This document shows positions 61,853-64,000 of a stretch of DNA of 64,000 nucleotides, in pieces. The DNA lies in contig JAUWGP010000005.1 in the NCBI GenBank assembly GCA_030606335.1, positions 36,280 through 100,279 on the forward strand, given 5' to 3'. The notes beneath the pieces were generated by a model. The model made no database searches. It had not been told where the DNA came from and worked only from the letters and a program-made list of their open reading frames with translations. This stretch comes from Caldifarciminota bacterium (lineage in GTDB: Bacteria > Hydrothermota > UBA3073). The position numbers were made by a program, and so were the translations under genes. Position 1 is the stretch's first letter; every line of letters starts with the position of its first letter.

Positions 61853-62270
61853 GAAAAACTCTTAATTCATCCCTTCTTTATAATCACTTGCTTCAGCCTG
61901 CATATCACTCCTTAAAATAAACCCATGTTGTTATAATCACTTTAACCAATATCTAAACTTATCCTTTTATTACCTTTACTATCAGAGTAAGTTCAAGGTA
62001 TAAATTTCGCTTAGTGTAATGTATGGGTTATATCAAAAACCTAATTTTCCTTGACAAAGGAATAATTTTATATTATAATAAAAATAAGATTTATAATATG
62101 AAATATTTGATTTAATTAGTTATAAATTATTATCCTGACAAGAATGTAAGCGACGAGATTCCTGGTTTTAATTAGTTATTTACATTGATTTCCTTAAGTA
62201 ACTATTGAAATATTCGTAAGAGATCACCTTACTGGGAAGACTAAATAATGATAGTATAACACCATATATT
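61853..62270 (+). other. Gap with promoter, otherwise plain AT-rich DNA
   Basis: No gene and, unlike other gaps, no clear repeat arrays. A consensus promoter lies at 62051-62079. The remaining sequence is AT-rich, without a convincing terminator after the phosphatase-superfamily gene. Confidence 0.7.
62051..62079 (+). promoter_or_regulatory. Promoter of the asparagine-synthetase-like gene
   Basis: TTGACA at 62051-62056, a 17-bp spacer and TATAAT at 62074-62079; perfect boxes. The leader to the ATG at 62271 is about 185 nt with no clear Shine-Dalgarno sequence. Confidence 0.82.
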
Positions 62271-63950
62271 ATGAATTTGATATACGGGACATTAAGCCTA
62301 AATAATAGTTCTATAGAGTCTTATACAAAAAAATTTGATAGTAATCCTACTTTTTCTATTAACAATTTCTTTTTTGTCACACAGAGGATACAATCATCAG
62401 GATTGAATCGGAAAAACTATATATACGATAAAAAAAAAGGAGTTGTAATAACTTTCGTTGGTGTGATAAAAAATTTCTATGAGCTCAGAGAAAAGTATAA
62501 CCTTGATTCAGAATCGGATTTAGATTTATTAATTGGATTATATAGTATTATAGGTAAAAATCTTGTAATAGAATTAAATGGACTTTTTACTCTTATTATA
62601 TTCAGAATTAAAGAACGTCAATTAGTTATATTTCAGGATATTCATTCTTCACCCATAAATCTTTATTATTGTGTACATAGTGAAAATTTTTTCTTCAGTA
62701 CAAGTCTAAAGATGTTACTCTTATTAAGTGGTATTAAAAGAGAAATTAACGGAGATGGTGTCGTTCATTTTTTTAGAAAGAGTTGTATTCCAGGGGAACA
62801 TACATTGCTAAAGAATGTTAGCAAGTTGGTTCCAGGACAATATCTGAGAATATCGAAGAAAAAAGATTTTCCAGAATTATTGAATTTTACAAAACATAGT
62901 AGTGAAATTTATAGTGAGGATTTTTGTAGAAAGAATTATTATGGAATATTTAGAGACTGTGTTAGAAGGTCGATAGATTCTCTTGAAGAACTAAACATAG
63001 CTTTATCCTCTGGCTATGATTCTAATTTTTTATTATATACTTTAAGAGATATTTCAGATAAGAAGATTAGACTATATACTGTGGGTGGAAGAGAGGGAAG
63101 AGATGAAAGAGGGAATGCTTCATTGGTTGCGAAAAATTATAAAAATGTAGAATATTTCGGGTATCTTTTAGACAAAGATAGTTTTAAGGATTTACCTGAG
63201 ATTATATGGAGACAAGAAGACTTAATACATCTACCGTCAAATTTTGTTAAACTAAGCCTGGGTAAACTTATTAGAAGCAAGGGAAACAAGATTGTAATAA
63301 GTGGTGATTGCTGCGATGAAGTATTGCAGATTAAAAAAAGAATTCCAATAGGGATTAAGATTGTTGAATTTTTAAGGTCGTTATCCTTTATAAGAAACGT
63401 TTATTGTTTTATAAAGAGAGAAGAAGTTCATTTTTCATGTTTCAAGCTTGGATTAAGCGATACTGTAAAAAGAAAGGTTTATGAGTATGGACCATACAGG
63501 ATTTTGAAACATGCGGGTATAATACTAAATTCTTTTTCTATTGAGTTACGACTACCATATTTGGATGATGAATTTATTAAATGTGCATTTAGTTTGCAGC
63601 GATTAAACAGGAATAAAAAGCTGTTCCATAATAAGATTGTTGTAGAGCATTTACCTGATTCGGTAGTTGAGTGGATACAGCATCTTGGAGGTTGCATTGA
63701 TGAAAATTTCATGTTTGATAGCTATAAAGATGTATTAACTGATAGATTTGCAAATTCTGAAATAGCTCGAAATTTCATTGGTTCTGACCTAATCGATGTA
63801 ATTGCTAAAGATAGAAACCAATATATGGCTCTTATATTGAAAACATTATACCTTGATCTCTTCACCAGCATTTTTATTAGTGGAAGATACGACTCTACAT
63901 TTCTGGACAAGGATTTTTCTATTGAGCTGGATGAATTCTTGAATGACTGA
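62271..63950 (+). CDS. Asparagine synthetase (AsnB) homologue lacking the glutaminase cysteine
   Basis: A 559-residue protein with both AsnB domains in outline. The N-terminal Ntn domain should start Met-Cys-Gly-Ile but starts MNLIYGTLS, so the glutaminase nucleophile Cys2 is missing. The C-terminal synthetase domain keeps the ATP-binding LSSGYDSNFLLY (S246-S251), SGDCCDEV (Asp and Asp-Glu kept) and IELRLPYLDDEFI. It may form an amide or other bond using an amine other than glutamine-derived ammonia, as in beta-lactam synthetase and some capsule or peptide pathways. The next gene lies outside the window. Confidence 0.8.
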   Translation: MNLIYGTLSLNNSSIESYTKKFDSNPTFSINNFFFVTQRIQSSGLNRKNYIYDKKKGVVITFVGVIKNFYELREKYNLDSESDLDLLIGLYSIIGKNLVIELNGLFTLIIFRIKERQLVIFQDIHSSPINLYYCVHSENFFFSTSLKMLLLLSGIKREINGDGVVHFFRKSCIPGEHTLLKNVSKLVPGQYLRISKKKDFPELLNFTKHSSEIYSEDFCRKNYYGIFRDCVRRSIDSLEELNIALSSGYDSNFLLYTLRDISDKKIRLYTVGGREGRDERGNASLVAKNYKNVEYFGYLLDKDSFKDLPEIIWRQEDLIHLPSNFVKLSLGKLIRSKGNKIVISGDCCDEVLQIKKRIPIGIKIVEFLRSLSFIRNVYCFIKREEVHFSCFKLGLSDTVKRKVYEYGPYRILKHAGIILNSFSIELRLPYLDDEFIKCAFSLQRLNRNKKLFHNKIVVEHLPDSVVEWIQHLGGCIDENFMFDSYKDVLTDRFANSEIARNFIGSDLIDVIAKDRNQYMALILKTLYLDLFTSIFISGRYDSTFLDKDFSIELDEFLND

Positions 63951-64000
63951 TTTACATATAAGATTTCAATAGCAGTCTGATAATTGTATATTATTGAAGG

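Overview
The window reads as AT-rich chromosome of a Gram-negative-type bacterium. Outer-membrane lipid A synthesis (an LpxC-FabZ fusion, a heptose-7-phosphate kinase), lipoprotein processing (LspA, Lnt) and a FlgD-like C-terminal sorting domain on a large secreted protein point to the FCB superphylum or a nearby candidate phylum (WOR-3/Stahlbacteria or Cloacimonadota-like). This placement is inference from gene content; no rRNA gene is present. There are no transposases, no phage genes and no CRISPR array. One tRNA gene (Gly-GCC) is visible. At least eleven promoters can be read directly as TTGACA/TTGACT, a 17-bp spacer, and TATAAT or a near match.

Layout. 1-10.6 kb: a surface-glycan block (SAM methyltransferase, GT4, GT2, DUF354, LPG-synthase-type flippase, polysaccharide pyruvyl transferase, a large secreted Asp-box protein, WecB). 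10.6-11.7 kb: a repeat field. 11.7-19.4 kb: purH, rpsA (ribosomal protein S1 with a long Lys-rich tail), then a four-gene membrane module built around a DUF6754-type protein, and yjbQ. 20-22.5 kb (minus): lnt and an M23 peptidase. 22.8-31.8 kb: tRNA-Gly, an orphan parB, a SPOR lipoprotein, rdgB, cdaA, a DUF2723/TPR membrane protein, a degenerate DnaQ-like exonuclease, ribD and a second flippase-like gene. 31.9-43.5 kb: ferredoxin, an epimerase and GT pair, valS, upp, ileS, a DksA-type zinc finger, lspA and a GT4. 43.6-51.8 kb (minus): lpxC-fabZ, scpA, hldA-like kinase, yfcE-like phosphodiesterase, mtaB, ribE, ctpA. 52.7-61.9 kb (plus): clpC, a DUF4139 protein, then a sulfate-activation group cysD / TauE-like transporter / cysN / alkaline-phosphatase-superfamily enzyme. 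62.3-64 kb: an asparagine-synthetase homologue that lacks the glutaminase cysteine.

The most unusual property is the intergenic DNA. It is largely made of short-period degenerate tandem arrays: heptamers of the ATGTTAA or AATATCA type, octamers, and nonamers of the AACTCAATA type. Palindromic elements are interspersed. The ATGTTAA heptamers and the nonamers are always read in the same direction as the adjacent genes here. Nonamer arrays sit against the start codons of five genes. Heptamers also run into coding sequence: the 3' ends of parB, scpA, hldA and upp, an internal editing-domain loop of valS, and an internal linker of wecB. A second recurrent leader, a T-rich tract followed by GGGGG and exactly 4 nt before ATG, precedes yjbQ, ileS and the DUF4139 gene. 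Together these suggest a repeat-driven system shaping translation leaders, with S1 a plausible partner, though this is inference.
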